Of a stretch of 64,000 nucleotides of DNA, positions 13,730 through 26,936 are shown piece after piece (positions within the stretch are counted from its first letter, which is position 1; every line of letters begins with the position of its first letter). The stretch is from Hormiphora californensis (lineage: Eukaryota > Ctenophora > Tentaculata > Cydippida > Pleurobrachiidae). The stretch lies in the NCBI GenBank assembly GCA_020137815.1, contig CM035359.1, forward strand, positions 2,989,561-3,053,560, read 5' to 3'. The notes below the pieces were generated by a model, which was not told the DNA's origin, made no database searches, and worked only from the letters and a program-made list of their open reading frames with translations. A program made the translations under genes and the position numbers.

Positions 13730-14479
13730 TATGTGAAGCCTGCATGATGTGCTTCAATAAAACTTTACACGCATGACTCCGCATGAGTTCTCTCTCCCAA
13801 GAGGGATTCGCTGATCATTGAAGTTTACCATAATGCGACACATGCATATCCGGCCATGATTTGAGTTATAACATTAGACACAAGAGATGCAGTCGAGATA
13901 ATTAATTTATTACAAGGCATGCCACGCGTTATATATAACGATCATTTGACATGTGCTTCTCTGTAAATATAGAATTTGTTTGGCTACATAGTTTGCCAAC
14001 AATTACAATACATATGTAACAAAATGAGATGGACGGTCCACCACGCAAATATAATATTTGTAATTGTAAAAATATAACAAACAATCTCACGATGCAAATG
14101 AGCATATATAACTTTTGGGCGTCATTTCGTCAACCTATAGAGCTGTATAATAACTCTCACATTTCTCTTCAACCTATAGATCGCTGTATAATAACTCTCA
14201 CATTTCAATATTTCATGTTGTGACGTCACAAAGTTCATGATCCTAATTACAACATGATCCTAATTACAACATGATCCTAATTACACCATTTACATGTGAG
14301 TTAGCGGCAGCTCATCATGGAGTCCATGAGTTATGGACTCCATGACTCCATGGACTCCAAGACTCCATGAGTCATGGAAGAGTTACAAATTGGAGTTCCG
14401 AAAACCTCCCTGGCGGCGCACCGAGCTAATCTGAACACGTAGCGGGGTAGGAGAGGCAATTAACGAACAACAAATGCAC

Positions 14480-14588
14480 CAGGAACCGACCGAATCGGGA
14501 AATACTGGCCCCTGATTGGCTGATAACCAGTCACGTGACCTGAATAACGAGTTATGATTGGTTGTTTACTTGTTTCGGTCGGTTCCTG
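14480..14588 (+). mobile_element. hAT-like MITE, copy 1 (8-bp TSD)
   Basis: A 109-bp element with ends CAGGAACCGACCGAAT and TTTCGGTCGGTTCCTG, flanked by the perfect 8-bp direct repeat AAATGCAC. CA-starting terminal repeats with 8-bp duplications point to the hAT superfamily. Copies are at 16167-16275, 26390-26491 and 51448-51556. Confidence 0.85.
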
Positions 14589-14639
14589 AAATGCACATTA
14601 CCAGCTGTAATTACATGTGTGAGGCACACATTTTATTTG

Positions 14640-14780
14640 CGTTTACCACGCTAAATTTATAGGTCTCATATTATTGGGGTGGTTTACCACGCTATAGGTC
14701 TCATATTATTGGGGTGGTAAAGTCCATTTACCACGCTATAGGTCTCACATTATTAATATTAGGGTGGTAAAGTCCGTTAT
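14640..14780. repeat. Tandem repeat, TTTACCACGCTATAGGTCTC-type unit
   Basis: Three imperfect copies of a unit of about 45-60 bp containing TTTACCACGCTA and ATTGGGGTGGTAAAG. Confidence 0.8.
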
Positions 14781-14824
14781 TTGCGGTTTTGGTGAAGACT
14801 GAAGGACAATTATTTTAACAATTG

Positions 14825-15444
14825 TGCTCCAGATATTTATTAGGCTGTCCAGTATTGATTGTCGTTGGGCTTTTATCGAAAAATGGTTTGAGATAGAGCA
14901 AAATGGACTTCACCACCGTTTTTCTCATGCGATTTTAGATCGGAATATGATGCCTGATACTGGTATTTGGTTGTTCTCGGTTCCCACCAGGCTATTTCCT
15001 CTACGCCACTCTTTTTGCTACTGCACGGGGTTACCAATGATTTTAAACGCTGCTGGAAGAAAATTGGTACGGTTTCTTAAGCTCCCGTAGTGCTCAATCG
15101 ATAGACAATCGTTTAAGGATGATATATGTATGCGATTTGGGTCTCTAAGCGTTCACTTATAACCTCTAGAACAGTAAATGTATCATGAAAAAGCGAAAAA
15201 GTGCATACAAAAACTGGCCCGTTTTTGAAAACGTCAATTAGTCACTTTAAAAGTCAACCAATCACATAATTGGCTTCACTACGTCTTAGAGCTTACTTAG
15301 AACTATCTTTTACTGCAGAGTTATTTATTACAAGTCAAGCCTGATGAGAAAAACGGTGGTGAAGTCTATTTTGCTCTATCTCAAACCATTGTCTCATAAA
15401 AGCCCAACGACAATCAATACTGGACAGCCTAATATTACTGGAGC
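14825..15444. mobile_element. Foldback element (about 620 bp)
   Basis: The left arm, from GCTCCAGATATTTATTAGGC (about 115 bp), and the right arm, ending GCCTAATATTACTGGAGC, are near-perfect reverse complements around a unique centre of about 390 bp. The 88-residue open frame starting at 14824 lies in the left arm and is not taken as a gene. Confidence 0.8.
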
Positions 15445-16166
15445 TATCTAGAAAGTTTGCTTGCTCTCAGCATTAAATGCATGTATGTCTATTAGGCATA
15501 CAAGCAATATTACTGTCAATACTGAGAATTACAAGCCAATTTGGATGGTAACACCGACACGCCATTATATAGCACAAGGTTACATCAATTTAATTATGGA
15601 GCGGTAATTTCATTGTTGGTCAAGGCTTAGAGGGGTCAAGTCCAATCACCGCTACACTGCCATGTAGACCTATACTACAATAATCGCTGTCAGGTAGCGC
15701 TACAGAGTGGTCTTGGCAGGAGGATTCAGGCTCCACGCTGACAGCTTTAAAACATTTCTAGTCGAATTTCAAGCGAGCTATAACATTTCTATTCTTAGAG
15801 GTATCTCGATAGACAGCTACATCTTGGTACATATAAACGGTTCAGGTTAAACGTGAAGTTACCGCCTACTGCATCGGAGAAACAGAGAAATTAGAAGAGA
15901 GAGTTTGTTGTTGATGCAGTTGTTAGACTCTAGCTAGTCTAGAAAGTCGCTAACTAAGAGTGTTAGACAGCTTCTATTGAGTAAATTAAATGGCATTTAA
16001 AACGGAATATAAACGGTTGTATAAAACGACGAAAAGTGATTCCTTATATATAGACATCACAAATATATAAAGACCGTATAAACACGTGTATGAAACATGG
16101 GTATGACTTGTTTCAGTTTCACTATAATACAGGAAGTGCAAGCTTTCATATCATTCTAGAATCTAG

Positions 16167-16275
16167 TAGGAACCGACCGAATCAGGAAATACTGGTCCCT
16201 GATTGGCTGATAACCAGTCACGTGACCTAAATAACGAGTTCTGATTGGTTGTTTACTTGTTTCGGTCGGTTCCTA
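16167..16275 (+). mobile_element. hAT-like MITE, copy 2 (8-bp TSD)
   Basis: Same family as 14480-14588, with ends TAGGAACCGACCGAAT and CGGTCGGTTCCTA, flanked by the perfect 8-bp direct repeat GAATCTAG. Confidence 0.85.
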
Positions 16276-16429
16276 GAATCTAGATATATTGACGTTGACA
16301 GTAAACATGACTATATAACACCGGCACACTACATTATGCAGTGTGAGCTTCACTACCATGTGTAGCTCACACTGCTTCGCATCACGCTCTGTGAGGGTTC
16401 AGCAGATATCAAACATTAATTACTACACG

Positions 16430-16620
16430 ATTCCAAGACTAGTTCATGTTCCGAGACTAGTTCATGTTCCGAGAAGCTAGTTCATGTTCCGAGAAGCTAG
16501 TTCATGTTCCGAGAAGCTAGTTCTTGTTTTCATCTAATCACTGCAAGATACCAAGTTCATGTGTGGTAGATCATGTATGAATTCTGGTAGATCATGTATG
16601 AATTCTAAAGCTGTGCGGCT
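16430..16620. repeat. Short tandem repeats upstream of a TATA-like site
   Basis: About five copies of a 20-bp unit (AGCTAGTTCATGTTCCGAGA) at 16438-16525 and two copies of GTAGATCATGTATGAATTCT at 16566-16606. They could be promoter-proximal elements or a plain minisatellite. Confidence 0.7.
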
Positions 16621-16687
16621 CTCACCGTCATTCTATTCCATCACAGAGAGGTAGTACGCTCTGTGAGGGTTCGGTAGATCAATTCTA

Positions 16688-16870
16688 CAGAGTATATAAG
16701 AGTGGAGATCTGTCTGGGATTTTAAATCTGGCATCCAGTTAGTAAATACATTACACGAATTAAACAGATCAGTATAAAAAACATTAGTATGGATCCAAGA
16801 GGCATATTTCCCATCGACTCCCTACCCCCGGAGGTGGATAAATTCAGGCGATCATTTATATAGCGACAGA
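16688..16870 (+). promoter_or_regulatory. Possible TATA promoter and short first exon
   Basis: GTATATAAGAG at about 16690 resembles a strong TATA box. About 95 bp downstream an ATG opens a 22-codon frame (MDPRGIFPIDSLPPEVDKFR...) that stops at 16862, unless it is spliced at the GTGGAT after CCCCCGGAG. No matching downstream exon was found. This is a low-confidence suggestion. Confidence 0.25.
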
Positions 16871-17179
16871 ACCGACTGCAGTGTGCAATGTGCATGTAAC
16901 TTAGGATATAGGATAGTAGATGCCTTATTCATTCACTCTATAATGGGTTATTGATTGCCTTGCTCGACCCTGTCTCAGAGCTGGTTTGAACAAAACAAGT
17001 TATTGCCTTATGCACTAATAGGATACAACAAACCATTTGCATATTTAACTTTATGGCACCTGCCTCATAAAATGGACTTTGATAGAGCTACTGCAGTTTG
17101 TGCCAAAATGAAAATAACCACACAAATTCTGAGAATTGTTCCAGTTCGAACAGGAAACCCAAAATATAATTATGTATAG

Positions 17180-20100
17180 AGTTGTAAGTTACCAAAAAAT
17201 ATATTGTTCTATTGAAAAATAAACATTCATGGAAGTAAATTAGCCTAAAGACTTGAGAGCCAAGATTATTCTGTCAGGCCAATGCTCTGACCACAGTTCT
17301 CATGCGCTCCCAAATCATACTATTATTAAAGCAAATAGGGAAATCCCATGTCCCGTTTTTTTAACCAAATATGGCACAAAATTCCTGGAAATGGCCTTTT
17401 GCACGTGTTGTCCCTGGACCCTGGCAACCTGCCAGCTTGAGCCTTAAACTGCACGTGCATCCTTGATTCATCTCTCTGCCGGTTGTGTGATTTATCGTTT
17501 GCTCGATTTGATCTGTTCACCACGTTTCTTGAACATGACTACTCAACTTCAACACAATCGCCAGCGAGTTTGGAGGACCCATATGTCCCAAACTGGCGCT
17601 GACGCCTATAGACTACGTGATCGAATCCTACAAAAGAGGTGATTATTATTCAAAAAATGTTGTCAACACACGTAATAACAAAGTATCAATGGCACTAACA
17701 AGAAATGACAGTAATACGTGAAAGTATTTTGCCAATGTACTCCTTCATAAAATACTTCAGGACCTGGCAAAAGAGGACCCGTGGTTTTTCTGTCAAAAGA
17801 ATCCCTTTGGTTAATTCACCTGATAAGTTTACTGATTTAAAAAATTTCAAATGATACTACACTATTTGCTTAGGTTACCATTGACCATCCCCGACATTCG
17901 CCCGTAGGGCGAGCGGGCTTACTAGTAATAAGAAAAGGGTTAGAATATTGTTCTGACAGTCAGAGTTTACTAAAAATCACATACAGCTCACGTCACAGGT
18001 TCTATCATATTTCCTGGAAATACCACAGTATGGTACACGAGGAAACAAGGGGTTACATCACTTACGGAACAACTGATAATTTTAATAATTAATTACACCT
18101 CAAGGTTTTTAAACTGCGACAAGAGCAAAACGGCTGCGGTGGGAATAGAGAAGCGAGTTTAACGGTAAAGAATGGGGATTAGAAAACCAGGAAATTGCTC
18201 AAACGAGAAATAATAGGGGTCCGCACTCCAGATATGCCCATTCCACTTTGTTTACTGACTTATAGAGATTTTGGCGCTGAATAAGAAGACGTCATTCATT
18301 TTTCTCTACGACCATGATAAAGGTCTGTTCTGACGTCCTGAATGATTGGGGTCTACGCAAATGCTGACAACTCCCCCAAGCGCGTTCTGGTGCGCTCTCT
18401 CCCCGCTCCAGGGTCACGTGATACGACTGCAAGATGGTATAGCAGTGTAGGGAAATAACAAACAAAAAGAGTTTTGAATATAAAGTGTCTTCTACTGTTT
18501 GTATTTCCCTCGTCTTCAGCTTTGTCAAACAAGAGACAACAACAAACGTGCCAAGTAAAAGCTCAGTTTTGAATATAAAGTGTCTTCTGCTGTTTGTATT
18601 TCTCTTATTCTATCCACACTTAGACCTAGCTGTTACCGCAAAAGTGTGAAGGAGATGTCCAAAAAATAGTTCTAGACTTTTATATTCAAAGAAGAAGTGT
18701 GATATACGAGTAAACGCGAGTGATGGAGGGAGACAAGAACTGTACGAGTGAGAATGAGGTGCCATATTAAATAATAAAATGCGAAGTTCTGGGGAAGGGA
18801 TTGGGCGCCAGAGAAAAGAAAGTGGAGACACGGATTGAAAGAATGTCAGCGAATATTTTAGGGTGACTGGTTGTCAGAATAATATGAAGTACAGACACCC
18901 TACCTTCCTCTGGATCATGACGTCATGATATGTCTCCTTCCTATCTATGTGTCTCCTTCCTATCTCTCCTTCCTGTCTGTACAGTACAGACAGGATGGAG
19001 ACACACTGAAGTTGAGGTCTCAACGCGACGATCTCAACTTTAGTGTGTCTTCTCCCATGACAGACAACCAACAGAATGTTGAAAATGAACAGATTAAAAA
19101 AAGAGAAAATGTCGCCGTCTCTCAATTGAGTGTGTCCTCTGTTTTTGTCCAAATTTGATCCCCACACACTAGGCCATGATTTAATTACAGCCTCAGAAAC
19201 TGACGGAGTATATATTTAATGATACCGGACCTTTAAAAAACCGTCAAAGACAAAAAGTTACCTGATCCTGACTATAACATGCACACCAAGACGTTTGCAA
19301 AATCAAATCGCTACAGCTGCTCCAGCTCAACATAAACGTTAGAATAACATTTGTTTTAGGACATGAGCAGTGTGACCATTTGATAGTCACGCTGCCAGTG
19401 AGTCGGTAGTGGTTATCCACGGTCTTCCTGGTCTGTCAGAGCATTGGCCTGATTTGTCTAGCGCCGCCGATCCCATCTGAATTGGGGTATGGCGCCGCCA
19501 TACAGGGCATGACCATATTCTTGATTCTTTCAAATCTGTTCTGAACGTGGAGCGCGTGAGAACGTCGTGGTCACTGGTCAGAGCATTGGCCTCTTATATA
19601 ACAGGTACTGGAAATGCAGTCTCTCCAGTCTCCCTCAATTTCTAAAAATATTTAGGACCGCGATTTGACTACTTAACAGCTCGTTTTGTCTTTGTCGTGC
19701 TCGCCTCTAATGGCTTAACACATAAAGATGAGCGGTGAATGAATTCGTGAGAAATTGCGGTCAGGTACTCATCATAAAGGTGCCTCCCTTTAGCTGAGTA
19801 CTACCCACAGATAAAGGAGGGCACCAACTGGAACTGATTGCCCCCCCCTGTTTCACCAATCACCGTGATCCATGTGCATAAGAAATGGGATAATTGCAGA
19901 TTACAAGACCGGCACGATAGCTACTTTCTCTCTCTATCCATCAATGTCTATGATCTATCTGTCCCTCTCTAGTCTCTAATCTCCATGTCTCTCTACTGAT
20001 CGAATATACTACTTTAGAGCTCAATCGTCATCATCATATTGATGGGTAATATGTGTGTATGCAAGCTGTGATTTATGAATACCAACTCGACCTAAATAAA

Positions 20101-20520
20101 CTTCTAAAACGTAGAGACTGCTCAGGGACTGGGGAGGGGGCGGAAGTGTTAATATTATCAGGAAATACCTACCTTGTTTTGTCCAGTAAGACAAGAAATA
20201 CCTTGTTTTGTTCAAAGGGTCGAACAAGGCAAGAAATACCCCTTATATATATTAGTCAACAACCAATAGGAGAAGGAGGAAAATGGAGATATGAGAATCA
20301 CGTTGAGTCATTAAACATGTGTGAGAGAGAGATCTCTAGAGAGCAATTAGACAGCGAGTAATTAGTATGTAAAACGGATGTGATGAATTCAACTCATGTG
20401 GATCGAGATGTTTCGAAACTATGGAGTGGAGAAAGTTACTTTGGAGACATTGAGATCCAATAGTTATGTGACTTGTCAGGTGGCCTAATGATCGTTTGAA
20501 AACCGAATGTTTCCCGCAGA
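17180..20520. other. Intergenic, no gene seen
   Basis: No supported gene. It contains a hairpin near 18992-19050 (ACACACTGAAGTTGAG with its reverse complement), a near-duplicate pair of TTTTGAATATAAAGTGTCTT at 18471 and 18570, and copies of the GTCAGAGCATTGGCCTG motif at 17276 (reverse), 19436 and 19577. Confidence 0.55.
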
Positions 20521-20524
20521 CAGA

Positions 20525-22257
20525 AGGACAAAAAAAATAAAAAAAGGAGAAAAAATGAAAAAAAAAAAAGGGTTTTTTTAAAAAGGGGCTATTAAAAAAA
20601 ACGACATTCCTAAAAAAAAATAAAACATTGGAAAAGGGGAAAAAAAATCTTTGGGGGAAAAATGTTTAAAAAAGCCCCTTTTAAATGTTCGATTTCCCCG
20701 GAAAAAAATTTTGGAAAACTTGGGAAAGGATACCCTAAATCGGAAAAGGGGAAAGTGGGTTCACCCCCCCACCCCCCTTCCATTCACCAAAATAAGGGGC
20801 GGGGGAAACCCGGGAAAAAAAAACCCCATCCCCTATAAAACCAAATTTTAAAACCATTGTAGTTGAAGGGAAAAAAAAAAAAATGGACAAAAAAACACCC
20901 CCTAAAAATTAAAAAAAATAAAACCGGTTTAAAAAAAAATTTGGGGAAAAATTTGGAATTTTTAAAAATATTTAAGGGTTTTTACACAAGAGGGGAAAAA
21001 ACGTGGGGTAAATTGGTTTAGAATTGGACAAGGAAAAAAAAAACGAAAGGGGAAAATTTGAAAAATAAAAAAAAACCCCCGGGAAACTGTTTTACACCAG
21101 TTATTGGGGGTTTCGTGCCAAAAGGGGTAATGTTTTTGAAAGTTAGCTGAGGGAAAAAAGGGGGGGGCGGAGGGGGAAAAGTGGAAGGAAACGGGGTGCG
21201 ATTTTGAGGTAAGGGGGATGCCCCAAGTAGTTATGTTGGGATTTAGTTCAAATTTTTGAATATGGAATTTGGGGCAGTCGGCTTTCCCCCTCCCCTTCTC
21301 TCTCTCTCTCTTCTCCCCCCCTTCCTTTTTCTAATTTTTCTTCTCCTCTCTTTCTCCTTCTTTCCTCTCTCTTCTCTCTCTCCCTTCTCTCTTTCCCTCT
21401 CCCTTCTTTCTCTCTTCCTCTCCCCCTCCTTCCCCCTTCTTTTTTTTTCCCCCTTCTTTTTCTTCTTAAAAGGAAACCCAAAAACCATTGTCTAATTGTA
21501 TTTAAAAAGAAGCTAGTTTTTTTGGGGAAGAAGAAGAGTGATACGGCGACAGGGGTTTAAAACCCATTGAAATTAAAAAAATTAGGTGCCTGGATAATTA
21601 TTTTTCAGGGTTCACAAAACAATCAACCAAATTGCGTCGTAAAACTACAAATACAAAAGCCACGTACGCGGTACGGTTAATATTTCTCTTTCTATCAAGT
21701 GGGATTTCAACTGTAATTACCATACCAATACTGGTAACATGGGTTCTACCCATTTACCTTTCTAATGGGGTCCCTGCAATTCTCTCTATTCTACCGAAAG
21801 GTCCCACACTTTCGGGGCAATGCTTGACCACGTTCTGGCACCCCAAAAATTTGAAGAAACGAAAATGGGTCAGGCCATGCTCTACAACCTACTAAAACCT
21901 AGTAATAATCGATTGACTTAAAAAAAACCCCTAGACGCAACCCCAATTTTTTGTTGCTTTCATAACCTAGAGCACTCGCAAATTTTCCATTCAATATTTT
22001 TCACACTCGGGTCGTTTGTTGCGTAAGTAGAGGGGTGTTACATATGCAAATATGGGGGACATAATTTTAATTCCCCTGGGGGTTTTTTAAATTTTAAATG
22101 ATGGTCTTTTGGGGGAAAGGTTAAGGGGGGAAAAGGGAGGGAAAAAAGAGAAAGGGGAAAAAGGGGGGAAAAAGAGGGGAAAGAGAGGGGGAAAGGGGGG
22201 AGAAGAGGAAGAGGGGAAAGGGGGGGAAAAAAAAAGGGGGAAAAAGGGGAAGGGGGT

Positions 22258-22288
<31 letters not shown>

Positions 22289-22295
22289 GGGGGGG

Positions 22296-22326
<31 letters not shown>

Positions 22327-22925
22327 AAAAAAAAAAAAAGGGGGGGGGGGAAAAGGGGGGGGGGGGGGGGAAAAAAGGAAAAAAGGGGGGATTTGGGGGG
22401 GGGAGGGGGGGGGGAGGGGGGGGGGGAAGGGGGGGGAAGGGGAAGGGAAAGGGGGGGGGAAAAAAAAGGGGGGGGAGGGGGGGGGAAAAAGGGGGGGGGA
22501 AAAAAGGGGGGGGGGGGGAAGAGGGGGGGTTTGGGGGGGGGGGGGGGCGGGAAAAAAAGGGGGAAAAGGGGGGGAGGAAAAGGGGGGAGGGAAGGGGGAA
22601 AAAAGGGGGGGGTTTTAAAAAGGGGGAAGGGGGGGGAGGGGAAAATTTGGAAAAAGGGGGGAGGGGGTGGGGGGGTTTGGGGGGGAAAAAGGGGGGGGAA
22701 AAGGGGGGGAAACGGGGTTTTGGCCCCCCCTTTTTACTTTAGGGGGGGAAAAGGGGGGGAAAAAAATTGGGTTTAAGGGGGGGGGGGGGGTTTAAAAAAA
22801 GGGTTTTTTTCCCCTTTTTTTTTTAAATATTTTCCCCCCTTTTTTTGGAAAAAGGGGGGGGGGTTTGGGGGGGTTTTTTTTTTAAAATTTTTGGGTTTGG
22901 GGGGTTTTAAAAAAAGGGGGGTAAA
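20525..22925. other. Probable assembly artefact: A/G homopolymer-rich junk
   Basis: From about 20525 to 21250, and again from 22080 to 22925, the sequence degenerates into runs of A, G, T and C with almost no higher-order complexity, including G runs of more than 20 and alternating GGGG/AAAA blocks. A more normal stretch (about 21600-22075) lies between. This is unlike the rest of the window and looks like low-quality consensus. Gly/Lys-rich open frames here should not be annotated. Confidence 0.75.
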
Positions 22926-24680
22926 TGAGTTATTCCCGAGTCATTGGGACACAATATCAAGGTTTGGCGATAGTATTTTTATCGAATCACAATTAATGTA
23001 AATGGCGACCAAATACCAAATATAAGTTTCGAGATCATGGCAATATAGGTGGATAGCATTTTTCGTTCATACCCAAATGTTAAACTATTATACACGTCTA
23101 TAATAAGCTGCAGAAAATAGAGAGCTCTATATGTGGAGTAACTGCAGACAGGAAAGTGAGAGCTTGGAACAATTTATAGGTTAAGCTAGGCTGGGGAAAA
23201 CACGATGAAAAATAGGATGTTATTTTTTTCTTGTTATGTTCTCCACCCCGTTAAATGTTGGGAACAAAGATTTAGGACAAAAGGTAAAGCTTGGTAATGA
23301 TAGAAATTCTCCCTCCATAATTTTACCTAGTTGTCCTAGTTGAGCTGTCTGGCGGCGGCGCCAGACCCCGTTTACTAAACGAGCCGTTTAGATTCTCTAA
23401 ACGACATCTTGAGTTCTGCACGCGACATTTTGAGAGAAACGAGAATGGGTCAGGCCAATGCTCTGACAGGGTCGCCAGACATTTTTAGTTTAAGGGTTCA
23501 CTGTCTGACGGTGTCGATCACCTGATCTGAGCGCCGCCAGACAGACGTTTCAAATGTTGTGATATTATTTTGGACAAGCTTGGACAACTTGTGTTGCAGA
23601 TAATACCATTCAAACTCTTAGAGTCTAGACTACATGATCTCTCTCTCTCTCTCTCTCTACCTGCTGTCTCCCTATCTCTATCTATATGTTTTTATCTCTG
23701 ATCTCTCAGTCTTACTCTGTCCATCTCTCTCCCTCTATATCTGCACTAGATGATCTGTTAGAGTGCGTTAAGCTTGTAACGAGGGTTTACACTTAAATCG
23801 CCAGTGGCCGACGAACAAAAATATCCTTCAAAACATGAACCTGTCAGGCCAATGCTCTGACCACAGTTCTCGCGCGCTCCGAGAAACGAGAATGGGTCAG
23901 GCCAATGCTCTGACAGCCAGTGGCCGACGAACAAAAATATCCGTCAAAACATGAACCCTGTCTGACGCCGCTAGACCCAGTTTTGATTCTGATTTCGGCG
24001 CCGCCAGACAGGGATAATGATCTTCGGATGATCTAGACAACGCCCCTGTACAATCAGTCGATCACACGTGCGTGGCTCATTAAATATGTTGAACATATTG
24101 GAACATATTGGGAGAGAGGAGACAGAGATAAACTAGAGAAAGTGAGAAATCAGAGAGAGTGAGACTGAGAGAGCTAGAGAGAACTTAGAGAGAGAGAGAG
24201 AGAGAAAACTAAGAAAGAGAGAGGCAACTTTCCAAGACTCAGAGTCTAACATAAATATAGCTGCGTATTATGTGTCTTGTGTACGGTAGGTGTCATGTCA
24301 TTGACATTAGGGCAAAATAACAAGAATGTGTTGTTGAATGAATATACTCGAAAATACAGTCGAACCTTGTTGAGTAACAACAAGTCGGACCCCGATTTAC
24401 CGAGATGGTCGGGGGAAAGGTTTTTCCCGGCCCGGTAAATCTGGTGCCTGGTTTTATATCGTGGTCATTGGTCAAATCCAGTTAATTTCCTATATTTATG
24501 AGAGTCATAAAACAGCAGATTCAATTGATGAATCTCTATTATAATTTGGAGATGAACGTCGTGGTCGAAGTCGTTCGTTCAGCGGTATCTAAGCGACAGG
24601 CTGCTCCTTCATAAAATACTTCATGTGCCCAAAGCTGTAAAGCTGTTTCTCAAACTTTTGGAACTTCCAGTGGAAGTTTA
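22926..24680. other. Intergenic, dispersed short repeats
   Basis: No gene seen. It has repeated segments reading GAGAAACGAGAATGGGTCAG, AGGCCAATGCTCTGAC and GCGCCGCCAGAC (23340-24010), which recur in both orientations elsewhere and probably belong to a dispersed repeat family. Short (CT)n and (GA)n runs and a pogo-like end (about 24358-24440) are also present. Confidence 0.55.
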
Positions 24681-25479
24681 TTAACCCTTTGAGGACGATA
24701 ACGAACGGCTGGTCAGAATTCCTTGAAATTTTGTAAATTAGCTCCTATTGGTACCAATAGTAACCGTGCAAAAGGATTTTAGAATCCGTCAAACGGTTTT
24801 TGAGTTAGCACATGGGTCATATATGACCCTATCGTCAAAAGGGGTACCATAATATCCGTAAATCGAAATTTTAATTCTGCTATGAGTGGTCATTAAACTG
24901 AACTTAAATGGTCCAGGGACCATCACTGATGTCAAATCAACTAATTTGTATGATCAGAAGATAAAACAGGCAACAGGGGACGCCATAAAGTAGGATTTCT
25001 ATGCTAAATATTTGAAATAACGTCATGTTTTGGTCTACAACAGGCTTCCAAGAGATTTCTAGTCAATACGTGATCCTAATCTGGTCAGTACTATCATCTG
25101 TGATACCAAAGAAGGCATTGTTTACACGTTGTAGGGTAGTCGGGGTCAAATAACTAGGGGAAACGTTTCATGTGTCAAATTTCGTCAAAATCCCCGTGTG
25201 GTGACGATAGGGTCATATCTGACCCAAATACAAGTTCTGAAGCTTTGTTTGAGTAGAAACTGTGCTAGTGTAGTAAAAGTACAGAACGTCAGAACTGCTG
25301 TGAAGCTAACGAGATTTACGAGAAGGCCGAAGGGGTCGATTTGCCGATTTTGGCCTTGAATATAAATGAGGGTACCTATGAAAAACACTCACAGCTATAA
25401 TAACCAGTCACAGACGACAACGAGTTACTGCACTCAACAAACAACTGCACTCAACAAACAACGAGAGTCAGAGGGTTAA
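24681..25479. mobile_element. Candidate piggyBac-like non-autonomous element (TTAA flanks)
   Basis: TTAA at 24681 is followed by CCCTTTGAGGACGA; at the other end GTCAGAGGG is followed by TTAA at 25476. TTAA duplication and CCC(T)-starting ends are hallmarks of piggyBac. Inside, near both ends, lie GGGTCATATATGACCC-type palindromes. The inverted ends match only partly, and there is no transposase open frame in about 790 bp. Confidence 0.45.
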
Positions 25480-26389
25480 CAAACCAGAGGGTAAACAAAA
25501 AAGGGAATGAACCACGCGTGTAGGCCGTGTACAATTGCAACTCGTATTATTTATCGCGCGCGCAATCTACACCGCACGTGCACTTGGTAGCGCTGGCAAG
25601 ACAGACTATACTCGAGTCCCGATCCACACATTCCACTGGATACCCGATATCGGGTCGAGTATTATGTGATTGAAGTTGCATGACTTGTTATAATCCCTGC
25701 AGATCTGAAAACGAGGTTGGTGTGCACCAATTCCTCTTTTTCAGATCTGCAGGGATCCAAACTATTAACTAAAACATAGGTCAAACAAAACCTGCCTGGC
25801 GTCGCCAGACCCCGCTTTGATTCTGACATTGCGATCAGATCAACGCCGCTATAGCCGCTAGCAGACATAACATGAACAAACAAAAGTTCATTCTATATAC
25901 TGAAAGACGACGTGAGACTCCGTTTTGATTCTCAACAAACTTACAACAGTTAGATCAGGCGCCGCCATTCAGGACATAAGACTAGACGACAAACATTCGA
26001 CGACAAACAGTATTATATTTTCAGGGTTTCTCCCTCTCTCTGACTCGAGTTTTTCGTAAAAGTAAAACTGTAAACTGCATTTGTTGTTGCAGCAGCTCAA
26101 GTTGAAAATAAACAAGACTCTTGTCTTGGGCACGTCACGCCCCTCATGACCTCATGTTCGTGCGCCCGAAGGGCAGTCCCCCTGGCCCTACGCAGGCAAA
26201 TTCTTGTCTAGAGAGAGAGAAACCCTGATATTCGGGTACTACCCGCATCCTTGGTACAAATTCAAAAGACGGTTCTTTTTTTGAATAACGTGATATGCCA
26301 CGATCAAATAAAAAAGGTTCAAAATAAACAGAGCAGTAGAAAAAAGAAAATATTTCGTAAGTTACATATACCGTATATCGTATTCATAT

Positions 26390-26491
26390 CGACCGACACA
26401 AGTAAACAACCAATCAGAACTCGTTATTTAGGTCACGTGACTGGTTATTAGCCAATCAGGGACCAGTATTTCCTGATTCGGTCGGTTCCTG
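26390..26491 (-). mobile_element. hAT-like MITE, copy 3, left end damaged
   Basis: The same family in reverse orientation relative to 14480-14588. The right end CGGTCGGTTCCTG is intact, but the left terminal bases are replaced, leaving CGACCGACACAAGTAAAC. No clean 8-bp duplication remains. Confidence 0.75.
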
Positions 26492-26825
26492 ACCGTATTC
26501 ATATCGACTTATAATGTTTGAACATGGAGAGATAAGAAGAAAATAGCATGTACACTTACACAAACTCATGTTTTGTAATGAAATTGATATTTTTGAGGCT
26601 CTACAATTTAATGATAGGTGAACAACTTGCAAAACGATGAAAAATAATGAGGAAAAAGCATACATAAACTAAACACATGGTTCTTTTATTTAGCTCAAAT
26701 TGATGGAAATAAAAAGGTAAAATTTTAGTTGCAAAGTACACCTGCTAGAGAAATTGAATAAAAATAAACTTGTGCTGTGGGTACCGGTACATTAAAGCTA
26801 CTACATATCGCACAGTTAACAGGAC

Positions 26826-26936
26826 CCCTGTTAGGTCAATGCTTTGACCCTGCAGTTTTGGTACTGGGTGTCCCCAGTCAGACATCGCACTGACCTGTCT
26901 GGGGGCACCCAGTATCAAAACTGCAATGCACTGACC
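26826..26936. repeat. Hairpin/foldback, about 45-bp arms
   Basis: CAGTTTTGGTACTGGGTG... on the left pairs with ...CACCCAGTATCAAAACTG on the right around a centre of about 15 bp. The AATGCTTTGACC and AATGCACTGACC ends resemble the dispersed CAATGCTCTGAC motif. Confidence 0.75.

Noticed and set aside
14824-15090. 88-residue frame resembling a small protein
   Set aside because: It starts in one arm of a foldback element and has no splice context or family resemblance.
22109-22776. Gly/Lys-rich frames of 127-169 residues
   Set aside because: They lie in the suspect homopolymer block and have no protein-like composition.
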